Below are positions 1 to 8,123 of a stretch of 64,000 bases of DNA, piece after piece. Source of the stretch: Pseudosporangium ferrugineum (GTDB lineage Bacteria; Actinomycetota; Actinomycetes; Mycobacteriales; Micromonosporaceae); assembly GCF_003002065.1 (NCBI RefSeq), contig NZ_PVZG01000010.1, positions 124,001 through 188,000 on the forward strand, read 5' to 3'. Position numbers and translations under genes: made by a program. The notes under the pieces are model-generated. The model did no database searches and was not told the DNA's origin. It saw nothing but the letters and a program-made list of their open reading frames with translations. How positions within the stretch are numbered: position 1 is the stretch's first letter; each line of letters starts with the position of its first letter.

Positions 1-584
1 CGTGGATCGACGACCGGGGGCGGCGCGGCGTCGTCGTCTTCGCCCACGCCGCCCTCTTCGAGGCGGTCACCCACCGGTGGGTCGGGCTGCCCGTGCTGGC
101 CGAGGCCCGCGACACCCTCGGCGTACGGGCGGTGGCCGGTTTCGGCATCGGCGCCTCCGCCCGGGTGTGCGTGGCCCTCGCCGAGCGCGCCGCCGGCCGG
201 GCCGAGCAGGACGCCGATCCGGGCGCGTACCTGCTCTCCGACAACGGGCTGATGATCGGGCCGATGGGAGCCTCGGGCGTGCCGCTGGCGTACACGTACC
301 GGGAGCACGGCGGCCTGGAGGCGCTGGCGCGCCGGGCCGGGCTCAGCCCGGCGACCCTGTCCCGGCTCGCGGCCATCGAACGGACGCTGGCCGGGCGGCC
401 CGTCTCCCCCAGCGACCTGGCCCGGTCGCTGGGCATCACCGACCCGAGCGGGCGCCGGCTGATCCGCAAGCTGAGCGAGTCGGACCTGGCCGTCGGCGAC
501 GGCAGCTCGCAGGTGCACCGCAAGGGCCGCCCGACGCGGCTCTACCGGCTGGCGATCACCGCGGCCCTGGAGGGTATGCGGTGA
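1..584 (+). CDS. Partial transcriptional regulator-like protein with C-terminal winged helix (5' end outside window)
   Basis: An open frame enters from the left edge and stops with TGA at 582-584, so only about 193 C-terminal residues are seen. The last ~80 residues read like a MarR/IclR-type winged helix: a segment like RPVSPSDLARSLGIT, a recognition-helix-like RRLIRKLSESDLAV and a basic wing ending RLYRLAI. The N-terminal part (GFGIGASARVCVALAERA, then YLLSDNGLMIGPMG) looks like an alpha/beta ligand- or nucleotide-binding fold, but I do not recognise the family. The stop overlaps the GTG of the next gene, so the two are translationally coupled, and the regulator probably controls the amidohydrolase and RidA genes (inference). 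Confidence 0.6.
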   Translation, partial: WIDDRGRRGVVVFAHAALFEAVTHRWVGLPVLAEARDTLGVRAVAGFGIGASARVCVALAERAAGRAEQDADPGAYLLSDNGLMIGPMGASGVPLAYTYREHGGLEALARRAGLSPATLSRLAAIERTLAGRPVSPSDLARSLGITDPSGRRLIRKLSESDLAVGDGSSQVHRKGRPTRLYRLAITAALEGMR

Positions 585-1804
585 CGTACGACCTGGTCCT
601 GCGCGGCGGCGACGTGCTGGGGCACGGGACCGCGGACGTCGCCGTGCGGGACGGGCGCATCGCGGCCGTCGGCACCGGCCTCACCGGCACCACGGTCCGC
701 GACGCCGGCGGCTGCCTGGTCACGCCCGGCCTCATCGACCTGCACACCCACGTCGGCCCGGGCTACTGGGGCATCGACCCCGACCCGATCGCCTGGTACA
801 CCGGCGTGACCACGTGGGTCGACGCCGGTTCGGCGGGCGCGTACACGGTGGCGGGCCTGCGGCGTACGGCGGCGGGCCTGAGCGTCCGGGTCCCGGCCCT
901 GCTCAACATCTCGGCGCTCGGGCTGGCCGGGCGCACCGGGGAGAGCCGCGACTTGGCGAACTGCGACGTCGCCCTGGCCGTCGACACCGTGCTCGCGCAC
1001 CGCGACCTGATCCGCGGCATCAAGGTGCGCATCGACCACGAGACGGTCGGCGAGAACGGCGTCGAACCGCTGCGGCGCGGGCTGGCGGCGGCGGAGGCGT
1101 GCGGGATCCCGGTCATGGTCCACATCGGTACGACCCCGCCCGCGCTCGACGAGGTGCTGGAGCTGCTGCGCCCCGGCGACATCGTGACGCACTGCGCCAG
1201 CGGCATCGCCTCCCCGCTCGGGCCGGCGGTGCGCTCGGCGTACGAGCGCGGGGTGCTGCTCGACATCGGGCACGGCTCGGGCGGGTTCGCGTTCGACGTC
1301 GCCGAGGCGCAGCTGGGGGCGGGGCTGCGGGCGTACACGATCTCCACGGACCTGCACGCCCGGTCGGTGCACGGCCCGGTCTTCGATCTGCCCACGACGG
1401 TCGCCAAGCTCGTCGCCGTGGGGCTGCCGCTGGCCGACGCCCTCGCCGCCGTCACCACGCATCCGGCCCGGGCCCTGGGCCTGCCCGGCGGTTCGCTGGA
1501 CGTGGGCGCGCCCGCCGACCTCGCGGTGTTCCGGGTCGACGAGGGCAGCTTCGAGGTCGTGGACGCGCACCGGCAGGTCCGGCGGGCGCCGCTGCGGCTG
1601 CGGAACGTGGCCACGTACGTGGGTGGCCGGCTCCTCACGCCCCGGATGCCGGCGCCGTCGCCGCCGTGGATCCCGCTCACCGCCGCGCAGCGCGCCGCCC
1701 TGGACCGCCGCGACGACGACCTCCGAGCCCTGCTGGCGGCGCCTCTCGTGGGCGCCGACGGCCTGGCCGAGCAGTTCCCGAGAAACCCGACAAGGAGTTC
1801 CTGA
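581..1804 (+). CDS. Amidohydrolase/deacetylase family metallohydrolase (EF_0837/AHA_3915-like)
   Basis: A 407-residue metal-dependent amidohydrolase expected to hydrolyse an amide or cyclic amide in the cytoplasm. Visible metal ligands: DLHTHVG (His55, His57), a probable carbamylated Lys148 in GIKVRID, His181 in VMVHIG, His204 in IVTHCASG and Asp257 in TISTDLHA. The C-terminal half carries the small beta-sandwich hallmark GSLDVGAPADLAVF. The GTG start is set by a GGAGGG ribosome site at 569-574 and a 4-base overlap with the upstream stop. Relatives of this type include dihydroorotase-like and N-acyl-D-amino-acid deacylase-like enzymes; the substrate cannot be read from sequence. The RidA gene follows 1 bp later, suggesting that an enamine or imine arises in the pathway (inference). 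Confidence 0.82.
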   Translation: MTYDLVLRGGDVLGHGTADVAVRDGRIAAVGTGLTGTTVRDAGGCLVTPGLIDLHTHVGPGYWGIDPDPIAWYTGVTTWVDAGSAGAYTVAGLRRTAAGLSVRVPALLNISALGLAGRTGESRDLANCDVALAVDTVLAHRDLIRGIKVRIDHETVGENGVEPLRRGLAAAEACGIPVMVHIGTTPPALDEVLELLRPGDIVTHCASGIASPLGPAVRSAYERGVLLDIGHGSGGFAFDVAEAQLGAGLRAYTISTDLHARSVHGPVFDLPTTVAKLVAVGLPLADALAAVTTHPARALGLPGGSLDVGAPADLAVFRVDEGSFEVVDAHRQVRRAPLRLRNVATYVGGRLLTPRMPAPSPPWIPLTAAQRAALDRRDDDLRALLAAPLVGADGLAEQFPRNPTRSS

Positions 1805-1805
1805 C

Positions 1806-2186
1806 ATGCCCAAGCGCGCGATCGTGACCGACAAGGCGGCCCCGGCGGGCGGGCCGTACTCGCACGCGGTGGTGGCCGGCGACACCGTCTACCTGGCCGG
1901 CGCCATCCCGGCGCTGCCCGACGGCACCCGCGTGACGGGCACCTTCGCGGAGCAGGCCCACGCGGCGTTCCGCAATCTCGAGGCCGTGGCGCGGGCGGCC
2001 GGCGCGAGCCTCGACCAGGCCGTGCGCGTCGGCGTCTACCTGCGCGACTTCGCCGACTTCCCCGAGCTGAACGAGATCTACGCCCAATACATCAAGGGCG
2101 AGCACCTTCCCGTACGCACGACACTCCCGGTCCCGCTGGTCGGCTTCGACATCGAGATCGACGCCGTGCTCTACACCGGGCCCTGA
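1806..2186 (+). CDS. RidA family (YjgF/UK114) enamine/imine deaminase
   Basis: A 126-residue RidA-type protein, the full family length. It has the GPYSHA motif near residue 17, a conserved Arg104 in LPVRTTLPV that in RidA binds the substrate carboxylate, and the C-terminal IEIDAVLY strand holding the usual acidic residue. RidA proteins are cytosolic trimers that hydrolyse reactive 2-aminoacrylate-type imines to keto acids and ammonia. An AAGGAG site at 1792-1797 supports the ATG at 1806. It is the last gene of the small + operon and is convergent with ureD, with only 3 bp between stops. Whether it is a general RidA or a dedicated pathway member is unknown; the operon favours the latter. Confidence 0.85.
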   Translation: MPKRAIVTDKAAPAGGPYSHAVVAGDTVYLAGAIPALPDGTRVTGTFAEQAHAAFRNLEAVARAAGASLDQAVRVGVYLRDFADFPELNEIYAQYIKGEHLPVRTTLPVPLVGFDIEIDAVLYTGP

Positions 2187-2189
2187 CCC

Positions 2190-3020
2190 TCAGACGGGCA
2201 CCGGTACGGGCAGCACGGTCAGCGGGTCGAGGGCCGCGCGGACCTGGCGAATGTCCGGGCCGACGGCGCTGGCCAGCACGCCGGGGCCGGCCAGCGGCAT
2301 GACCACGGCATCGCCGCCGAGCAGCCCGAGCCGAGCCGAGCCGGGGCCCGAGCCGGGATCAGCGGGATCAGGTCCGGAGCTGGCGCCCGAGCCGGAGCCG
2401 GGGCTGGGGCTGGGGCCGGGGCCGGGGCTGGGGCCGGCGACGATCAGCGAGCCGATCGCCCGGGCGGTGCCGAGCACGGCCGGGCCCGACCAGCCCGGGG
2501 CGGCCGGCCCGACGGCGAGCTCGTGGCGGTACAGCGTCCGGCCGGCGTAGCGGATCGTCACGCCGGACCGGACGTCGCCGGGTTCCTCGGCGTGCCGGCC
2601 GCACACCAGGTCGTCGCGCCAGACGAGGGTGCCGCCGTCGGCAACCGTCACGTCGGTGACCGCGACGTGGTCGCAGCCGGCCGCCGCGATCAGCGGTTCG
2701 GGGGCCCAGAGCAGGGCGCCGCCGGCCGCCACCGTGGCGGTGACGACGAGCCGCGACGGGGGTGCGCCGGGCCGTCCCGGCAGCGCCAGCTGGGCCGCCA
2801 CGCTGCGGACCGACAGCGTGGCCCGCTCCCCGACGGCGATCGTCAGGCGCAGGTCGTCGCCGCGCAACGGGCCGGCCGCACCGCCGACGAGGTGCACGGT
2901 GACGCCCGGACCGCGGGGCCCGGTGCGGCGCAGCAGCAGCGGCGACTCGCCCCGGAGCACGGCGAGGCGGGTCCCGCCCGCGCCGTCCGCCTCCGCGACC
3001 AGCGACGCCTCGGCGCGCAC
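2190..3020 (-). CDS. ureD: Urease accessory protein UreD
   Basis: A 276-residue UreD, the scaffold that docks on apo-urease and recruits UreF and UreG for nickel delivery. Recognisable parts are the N-terminal RLAVLRGESPLLLRRTG region, LWAPEPLIAAAGC and WRDDLVCGRHAEEPGDVRS, the last typical of UreD. It begins with GTG 4 bp after the ureG stop and is the last gene of ureABCFGD. About residues 190-228 are an insert of Pro, Gly, Ser and Asp encoded by hexamer-like GC repeats (about 2340-2455). It falls in a variable part between conserved strands and keeps frame, so the protein is probably still functional. Confidence 0.88.
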   Translation of the reverse strand: MRAEASLVAEADGAGGTRLAVLRGESPLLLRRTGPRGPGVTVHLVGGAAGPLRGDDLRLTIAVGERATLSVRSVAAQLALPGRPGAPPSRLVVTATVAAGGALLWAPEPLIAAAGCDHVAVTDVTVADGGTLVWRDDLVCGRHAEEPGDVRSGVTIRYAGRTLYRHELAVGPAAPGWSGPAVLGTARAIGSLIVAGPSPGPGPSPSPGSGSGASSGPDPADPGSGPGSARLGLLGGDAVVMPLAGPGVLASAVGPDIRQVRAALDPLTVLPVPVPV

Positions 3021-3024
3021 CGGG

Positions 3025-3744
3025 TCAGCCGGCCGGGGCGCGGGTCGCCGCCAGCGTGCGGATCCAGTCCGCCACCGGGGTGGCCGCGCGGTCCTCGGTC
3101 AGCGACAGGAAGACCGTGGGCAGGTCGCCGCGCCGCGCCCGGGCGTCCCGGTCCATCACCGACAGGTCCGCGCCGACCAGCGGTGCGAGGTCGGTCTTGT
3201 TGATGACCAGCAGGTCCGCGGTCGTCACGCCCGGACCGCCCTTGCGCGGCACCTTGTCGCCGCCGGCCACGTCGACCACGAAGATCTGCCGGTCGATCAG
3301 GCCCTTGCTGAAGGTGGCGGTCAGGTTGTCGCCGCCGCTCTCCACCAGCACCAGGTCCAGCGGGCCGAGGGCCGCCTCCAGGTCCTCGACCGCGTCGAGA
3401 TTGGCGGAGATGTCGTCCCGGATCGCGGTGTGCGGGCAGCAGCCGGTCTCCACCGCGCGGATGCGATCGGCCGGCAGGACCCCGTTGCGCAGCAGGAAGT
3501 CGGCGTCCTCGGTGGTGTAGATGTCGTTGGTCACGACCGCGAGCCGCAGCTCCTCGCCGAGCGCCCGGCACAGGGCGGCGACCAGCGCGGTCTTGCCGGA
3601 GCCGACCGGGCCGCCGATGCCGATCCGCAGCGCGCGGGGCCCGGCGGCGAGCGGGGCGTGCGGGTCGACGGACGGGTCCGGGTGGCTGTGCGGCACCTCG
3701 TCCGGGCCGTGCACGTGGTCGTCGGGATGCCGTTCAGGATGCAA
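3025..3744 (-). CDS. ureG: Urease accessory GTPase UreG
   Basis: A 239-residue SIMIBI-class GTPase that drives Ni insertion into urease. The P-loop GPVGSGKT lies at residues 45-52, the metal-binding CPH motif in ETGCCPHTAIRDD, and the guanine-specificity motif in VINKTDL. The first ~30 residues are rich in His and Asp (HPERHPDDHVHG), as in actinobacterial UreG proteins that may store or sense nickel. The ATG at 3744 overlaps the 3' end of ureF by 11 bp, indicating coupled translation within the operon. Confidence 0.95.
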   Translation of the reverse strand: MHPERHPDDHVHGPDEVPHSHPDPSVDPHAPLAAGPRALRIGIGGPVGSGKTALVAALCRALGEELRLAVVTNDIYTTEDADFLLRNGVLPADRIRAVETGCCPHTAIRDDISANLDAVEDLEAALGPLDLVLVESGGDNLTATFSKGLIDRQIFVVDVAGGDKVPRKGGPGVTTADLLVINKTDLAPLVGADLSVMDRDARARRGDLPTVFLSLTEDRAATPVADWIRTLAATRAPAG

Positions 3745-4378
3745 AGAGACGCACCTCCCAGGTGGCGTGGCGCTCGGCGCCGAGGTCGAGCAGGGGTGCT
3801 CCCGCGGCCGTCAGGTCGTCGGGCGGGTCGTCGGTGCGGGCCGCCGCCACGGCCGCGAGCCGGTCGCATTCCGGGGCGAGGCGCGCGATCAGGGCGTGGA
3901 CCGCGTACGGGTCCAGCCCCAGCAATCGGACCGCGGCGCTCGCGGGGCCGGTGACCGTGCCGTGTGCCGCCGCAACCGCCGCCGCCTCGGGACCGAGGCC
4001 GGCCGCCGACGCCAGCACGCCGAGGGCGACGGGGTGGTGCGGCTCCCGGCCGATCGGCGGGAGCGGCCACATCGCCCGGCCGGCGCGCAGCAGGGCCCGG
4101 CCCTGGGCCCGCGACGCCTTCCGCAGGGCCGGGGAGGGCGTACGGGCGTCCAGCGCGTCGTCGAGCCCGGACCAGCGGGACGGGTGCGCGCACGCGGCGG
4201 CGGCGAAGGCGGCGGCGACCAGTCCCGAGGTGGACAGCCGCCCCCGCAGGAACCCTTCGAGGTCCGCGACGCCGGCCACCCGCCCGGCGGAGACGGCCGC
4301 CTCCAGGCCGCCGGAGTGCGCGTGGCCTCCGGCGGGCAACCGCCCGTCGGCGAGCACGAGCAGGGTGGCGAGGCTCAT
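3734..4378 (-). CDS. ureF: Urease accessory protein UreF
   Basis: A 214-residue all-helical UreF, which gates UreG GTPase activity in the urease activation complex. Family features are the N-terminal LVLADGRLPAGGHAHSGGLE, a central RAQGRALLRAGRAMWP helix and HPVALGVLASAAGL. It begins with ATG at 4378, whose first base is also the last base of the ureC stop region (1-bp overlap), and its end overlaps ureG. Length and order match the usual actinobacterial ureABCFGD operon. Confidence 0.92.
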   Translation of the reverse strand: MSLATLLVLADGRLPAGGHAHSGGLEAAVSAGRVAGVADLEGFLRGRLSTSGLVAAAFAAAACAHPSRWSGLDDALDARTPSPALRKASRAQGRALLRAGRAMWPLPPIGREPHHPVALGVLASAAGLGPEAAAVAAAHGTVTGPASAAVRLLGLDPYAVHALIARLAPECDRLAAVAAARTDDPPDDLTAAGAPLLDLGAERHATWEVRLFAS

Positions 4379-6096
4379 CAGAACAGGTGGTAGCGCTGGG
4401 CCATGGGCAGCTCGGTGACCGGCTCCGGCTCGACGACCTCCCCGTCGATGCGCACGGTGAACGTGTCCGGCTCGACCTCGATGCGCGGGGTCGCGTCGTT
4501 GAGCGGGAGGTCCGCCTTGCCCACCGAGCGGGTGTCCGCCACCGGCACCAGGTCGCGCTTGACGCCGATCCGGTCGCCGAGCAGGGCGTCGATCGCCGCC
4601 GGCGCGACGAAGGCCAGCGACGTCACCGCCGGCACCACCCCGTACGCGCCGAACATCGGGCGGGGCAGCACCGGCTGGGGCGTCGGGATCGAGGCGTTGG
4701 CGTCGCCCATCTGCGCGTACGCGATCATGCCGCCCTTGATCACCAGCGCCGGGCGTACCCCGAAGAAGGCCGGGTCCCAGAGCACGAGATCGGCGAGCTT
4801 GCCGGGCTCGACCGAGCCGACCTGCTCCGCCATGCCGTGCGCGATCGCCGGGTTGATCGTGTACTTGGCCACGTAGCGGCGGGCCCGCACGTTGTCCGCG
4901 GCGCCGTCACCGGGCAGCGCCCCGCGCCGGGCCTTCATCACGTGCGCGGTCTGCCAGGTCCGCATGACGACCTCGCCGATCCGGCCCATGGCCTGCGAGT
5001 CCGAGCCGATCATCGAGATCGCGCCCAGGTCGTGCAGCAGGTCCTCGGCCGCCATCGTGGACGGCCGGATGCGGCTCTCGGCGAACGCCAGATCCTCGGG
5101 CACCGCCGAGTTGAGATGGTGACAGACCATCAGCATGTCGAGGTGCTCGCTGAGGGTGTTGCGCGTGTACGGCCGGGTCGGGTTGGTCGACGACGGCAGC
5201 ACGTGGGGGTGCGAGGCGACCGTGATGATGTCGGGCGCGTGCCCGCCGCCGGCCCCCTCGGTGTGGTACGCGTGGATCGACCGCCCGCCGATGGCCCGCA
5301 GCGTCTCCTCCACGAACCCGGCCTCGTTGAGCGTGTCGGTGTGGATCGCGACCTGCACGCCGGACGCGTCGGCCACCTTCAGCGCGGCGTCGATGACGGC
5401 CGGCGTGGTGCCCCAGTCCTCGTGCAGCTTGAACCCGCCGGCCCCGCCGCGGAGCTGCTCCCAGAGCGACTCCTCGCTCATCGTGTTGCCCTTGCCGAGC
5501 AGCAGCACGTTGACCGGCCAGGTGTCGAGCGCCTCCAGCATCCGCGCCAGGTGCCACGAGCTGGGCGTGACCGTGGTCGCCTTGGTGCCCTCGGCCGGCC
5601 CGGTCCCGCCCCCGATGATCGAGGTGATCCCGGCGGCCAGCGCGGTGTCGAGGACGGTCGGGCTGATCAGGTGGACGTGGCTGTCGATGGCGCCGGCGGT
5701 GAGGATGCGGCCGTTCCCGGCAATGATCTCGGTGCCGGGGCCGATCACCAGCCCCGGGTCCACGCCGTCCATGATGTCGGGGTTCCCGGCCTTGCCGAGC
5801 GCCACGATCCGCCCGTCGCGGATGCCGACGTCGGCCTTGACCACGCCCCAGTGGTCGAGCACCACGGCGCCGGTGATCACCGTGTCCGGGGTGCCCTCGG
5901 CGCGGGTGGCCCGGGACTGCCCCATGGACTCGCGGATCACCTTGCCGCCGCCGAACACGACCTCGTCGCCGGGGCGGGGCCCGGCGCTGCGGTCCTCCTC
6001 GACCTCGATCAGCAGGTTGGTGTCGGCGAGCCGGATCCGGTCGCCGGCGGTCGGCCCGTAGAGGGCGGCGTACCGCCCCCGGTCCAGTGTGCTCAC
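4378..6096 (-). CDS. ureC: Urease subunit alpha UreC
   Basis: The catalytic subunit of urease, which hydrolyses urea to ammonia and carbamate at a dinuclear nickel centre. All active-site elements are visible: HVHLISP, the carbamylated Lys in GGAGGFKLHEDWG, HTDTLNE, the mobile-flap HAYHTEGAGGGHAPD and SDSQAMGR. I place the start at GTG 6096 (then STLDRGRYAALYGP), the family's usual N-terminus, giving 572 residues. A GTG at 6111 would add five residues (VRGGG) but lacks a ribosome site. The gene lies 55 bp after ureB and touches ureF. Confidence 0.95.
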   Translation of the reverse strand: MSTLDRGRYAALYGPTAGDRIRLADTNLLIEVEEDRSAGPRPGDEVVFGGGKVIRESMGQSRATRAEGTPDTVITGAVVLDHWGVVKADVGIRDGRIVALGKAGNPDIMDGVDPGLVIGPGTEIIAGNGRILTAGAIDSHVHLISPTVLDTALAAGITSIIGGGTGPAEGTKATTVTPSSWHLARMLEALDTWPVNVLLLGKGNTMSEESLWEQLRGGAGGFKLHEDWGTTPAVIDAALKVADASGVQVAIHTDTLNEAGFVEETLRAIGGRSIHAYHTEGAGGGHAPDIITVASHPHVLPSSTNPTRPYTRNTLSEHLDMLMVCHHLNSAVPEDLAFAESRIRPSTMAAEDLLHDLGAISMIGSDSQAMGRIGEVVMRTWQTAHVMKARRGALPGDGAADNVRARRYVAKYTINPAIAHGMAEQVGSVEPGKLADLVLWDPAFFGVRPALVIKGGMIAYAQMGDANASIPTPQPVLPRPMFGAYGVVPAVTSLAFVAPAAIDALLGDRIGVKRDLVPVADTRSVGKADLPLNDATPRIEVEPDTFTVRIDGEVVEPEPVTELPMAQRYHLF

Positions 6097-6151
6097 GCCG
6101 CCGCCTCGCACTGTGCGGGCCGCCGGCCGGCCGGTCCTGTCGCTCGCTCGT

Positions 6152-6532
6152 TCACCGCAGGCTCCCGTTCTCGGGCAGGTCCTCGTCGAGGGCGCCGGCC
6201 GGCTCGATGTCCTCGCGCGGCGACGGGTCCAGCGGGCCGCCGGCCAGGCCGCGCAGGCCGGGCACGATCCGCAGGCCGGCGAACGGCACGAGCGTCACGT
6301 CGCGCGGCATCCCGGGCTCGAACCGCACCGAGATGCCGGCGGGCACGGCGAGCCGGTGCCCCCACGCCGCGTCGCGGTCGAAATCCAGGGCGGCGTTGGC
6401 CTCGGCGAAGTGATAGTGCGAACCGACCTGGACGGGACGGTCGCCGGTGTTGCGAACGGTGAGGCTCAGCACCGTACGCCCGGAATTGATCTCGATGTCG
6501 CCGCTGCCGGGGATGATCTCGCCGGGGATCAC
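6152..6532 (-). CDS. ureB: Urease subunit beta UreB
   Basis: A 126-residue beta subunit, a structural part of the urease trimer. Recognisable are PGEIIPGSGDIEIN near the start, VGSHYHFAEANAALDFDR and a C-terminal GGPLDPSPRE segment. The same frame is open much further upstream, but UreB homologues begin at the IPGE motif, and GTG 6532 overlaps the ureA stop in a GTGA arrangement, so this start is well supported. Part of ureABCFGD. Confidence 0.93.
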   Translation of the reverse strand: MIPGEIIPGSGDIEINSGRTVLSLTVRNTGDRPVQVGSHYHFAEANAALDFDRDAAWGHRLAVPAGISVRFEPGMPRDVTLVPFAGLRIVPGLRGLAGGPLDPSPREDIEPAGALDEDLPENGSLR

Positions 6533-6831
6533 GAGATGGGCCCGTGCACGGTGACCAGCTTGGTGCCGTCCGGGAAGGTGGCCTCGACCTGCACCTCGGG
6601 CAGCATCTCCGGCACGCCCTCCATGACGTCGTCGCGGGTGAGCACCCGCCGGCCGGCGTCCATCAGCTCGGCCACGGTACGCCCGTCCCGCGCCCCCTCC
6701 AGCAGGAAAGCGGTGATGATCGCGGTCGCCTCGGGATGGTTGAGGCGCAGGCCCCGATCGCGCCGCCGCCGCGCCACGTCGGCCGCGACGTGGATGAGCA
6801 GCCGCTCCTGTTCGTGCTGGCTGAGGAACAA
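6529..6831 (-). CDS. ureA: Urease subunit gamma UreA
   Basis: A 100-residue gamma subunit, the first gene of the urease operon. It matches the family throughout: SQHEQERLLIHVAADVARRR, LNHPEATAIIT, DVMEGVPEMLPEVQVEATFPDGTKLVTVH. The start is a TTG at 6831, chosen because a strong GGGGAGG ribosome site lies about five bases upstream and the N-terminus then aligns with other UreA proteins. The operon promoter should lie within 6832-6900; I see no clear -10/-35 pair. No nickel or urea transporter gene is nearby. Confidence 0.94.
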   Translation of the reverse strand: MFLSQHEQERLLIHVAADVARRRRDRGLRLNHPEATAIITAFLLEGARDGRTVAELMDAGRRVLTRDDVMEGVPEMLPEVQVEATFPDGTKLVTVHGPIS

Positions 6832-7030
6832 ACGAACCTCCCCTGATCGCCCCGCGATGCTCGCAGCCCGACGTTTCCGGAATGTTACCCACCGTCAGGT
6901 CACCCGCCTGATCAAAGCACGGGCGGCCGTGTACGTCTGGGCCGGGATCGCGTCGCCCTGCGGGCCGGTCGCGGTCAGGGCGTACGTCTGGATCCGCCGG
7001 CCGCGGCCCGGCGGGTTGGCGCGCGCGGGG

Positions 7031-7064
7031 CCGGCCGCACGGTCCGTGGGAACCGTGCGGCCGG
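7031..7064 (-). terminator. Terminator-like hairpin after the FliA-type sigma gene
   Basis: Perfect 13-bp inverted repeat, CCGGCCGCACGGT (7031-7043) and its complement (7052-7064), with an 8-base loop, 13 bp past the sigma-factor stop. There is no U-tract, as is common in high-GC actinobacteria. Confidence 0.6.
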
Positions 7065-7076
7065 GGTCGCTCCCGC

Positions 7077-7979
7077 TCAGGCGGCGAAGGCGATGGGCAC
7101 GCCGTGGCTGTCCGTGAGTGCCAGCCGGGTGTGCAGGGTGCCCTGGTCCGCCACCCGGGCGAAGTACTCGGTGCGGCGGCGCTGCAGGCAGCCCTTGCGC
7201 GTACGCGGGCCCCCCGCGGCCACCGTCAGCAGCTCCGGCGCGAGCGAACTGTTCAGCCCCTCCCGCAGCAGCCGCAGCGCCTCGGTGCGCAGCTGGGAGA
7301 TGCGGGACTCGGTCACGCCCAGCTCGGCGGCCACCTCGCTGAGCGGCTGCTCCTGCAGGAACGACTGGGTGACGACCATCCGCAGCCGCTCCGGCAGGGC
7401 CTGGATCGCCTGGTGCAGGTAGCCGAGGCGTTCCCGCTTGATCAGCAGGTCCTCGGGCCCCTCCGAGAGCTCCGGCACCATCTCCTCGGCGGCGCCGGTG
7501 GGAAAGCCCTGGAGGCTGAGCAGCGCGGCCTTCTGCACGTCGTCCTCGACGGCTGCCAGCTCGGCTACCCCGATGCCGAGCATCTCCGCGACCTCGGCCT
7601 CGGTGGGCGTACGCCCCAGCGCGGCCGTCAGCTCCTGCCGCGCCTGTGCGGTGCGGCGGGCCCGGGCGCGTACGGAACGACTGGCCCAGTCCTGACCGCG
7701 CAGCTCGTCCAGGAGCGCGCCGCGGATGCGTACGGCGGCGAACCGGTGGAACGGGATGCCGCGGCTCACGTCGAAGGAGCGGGCGGCACCGAGGAGCGCG
7801 GCGAAGCCGGCGGATGACAGGTCGTCGGAGTGAACATGGCCGGGCACGCGATTCAGCAGCTCCCGGACCAGGTGGCCCACCATCGGCATGTGCTCGCGGA
7901 CCAGATCCTCGATGTCGCGCGCGGACGGCGCGTCGTGGGTCCTGCCGATGGTGGCGGGGAGTTCGGTCGTGACGGTCAC
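7077..7979 (-). CDS. FliA/WhiG-family RNA polymerase sigma factor
   Basis: A 300-residue alternative sigma factor of the FliA/WhiG group. Region 2 is seen in LVREHMPMVGHLVRELLNRV and FDVSRGIPFHRFAAVRIRGALLDELR, region 3 in TPTEAEVAEMLGI, and region 4 in LPERLRMVVTQSFLQEQPLSEVAAELGVTESRISQLRTEA, a full helix-turn-helix. In sporulating actinomycetes this family controls late sporulation genes, and in motile Actinoplanes also flagellar genes. A C-terminal extension of ~50 residues follows region 4. GTG 7979 has a GAGGAGG site 5 bases upstream. A motif resembling this family's own promoters precedes it (8003-8027), suggesting autoregulation or a cascade. No anti-sigma factor or flagellar gene lies in the window. 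Confidence 0.88.
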   Translation of the reverse strand: MTVTTELPATIGRTHDAPSARDIEDLVREHMPMVGHLVRELLNRVPGHVHSDDLSSAGFAALLGAARSFDVSRGIPFHRFAAVRIRGALLDELRGQDWASRSVRARARRTAQARQELTAALGRTPTEAEVAEMLGIGVAELAAVEDDVQKAALLSLQGFPTGAAEEMVPELSEGPEDLLIKRERLGYLHQAIQALPERLRMVVTQSFLQEQPLSEVAAELGVTESRISQLRTEALRLLREGLNSSLAPELLTVAAGGPRTRKGCLQRRRTEYFARVADQGTLHTRLALTDSHGVPIAFAA

Positions 7980-8002
7980 GTAGTCCTCCTCGCTCGTACA
8001 CG

Positions 8003-8027
8003 GCCGGCGGGTGAACCGGCCGTTGAG
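8003..8027 (-). promoter_or_regulatory. Candidate FliA/WhiG-type promoter of the sigma gene
   Basis: On the minus strand CTCA (8027-8024), 15 bases, then GCCGGC (8008-8003). This resembles the CTCA-n15-17-GCCG pattern I recall for FliA-dependent promoters in Actinoplanes. Transcription would start roughly 15 bases before the GTG, just ahead of the GAGGAGG site. The -10 hexamer is part of a GC-rich palindrome, so chance is possible. Confidence 0.4.
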
Positions 8028-8123
8028 GAAGACATTTGCCGCCGACGGGTGCAGGGGCGCCCGAACTCGGTTGCTTTTATGGAGTTTTTTCGTAAAAAGA
8101 CTCAGGTAACGGACGCCGCTCCC

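Noticed and set aside
6533..6892. Extension of UreB upstream through ureA
   Set aside because: The translated extension is Arg/Gly-rich shadow of ureA; UreB homologues begin at the IPGE motif.
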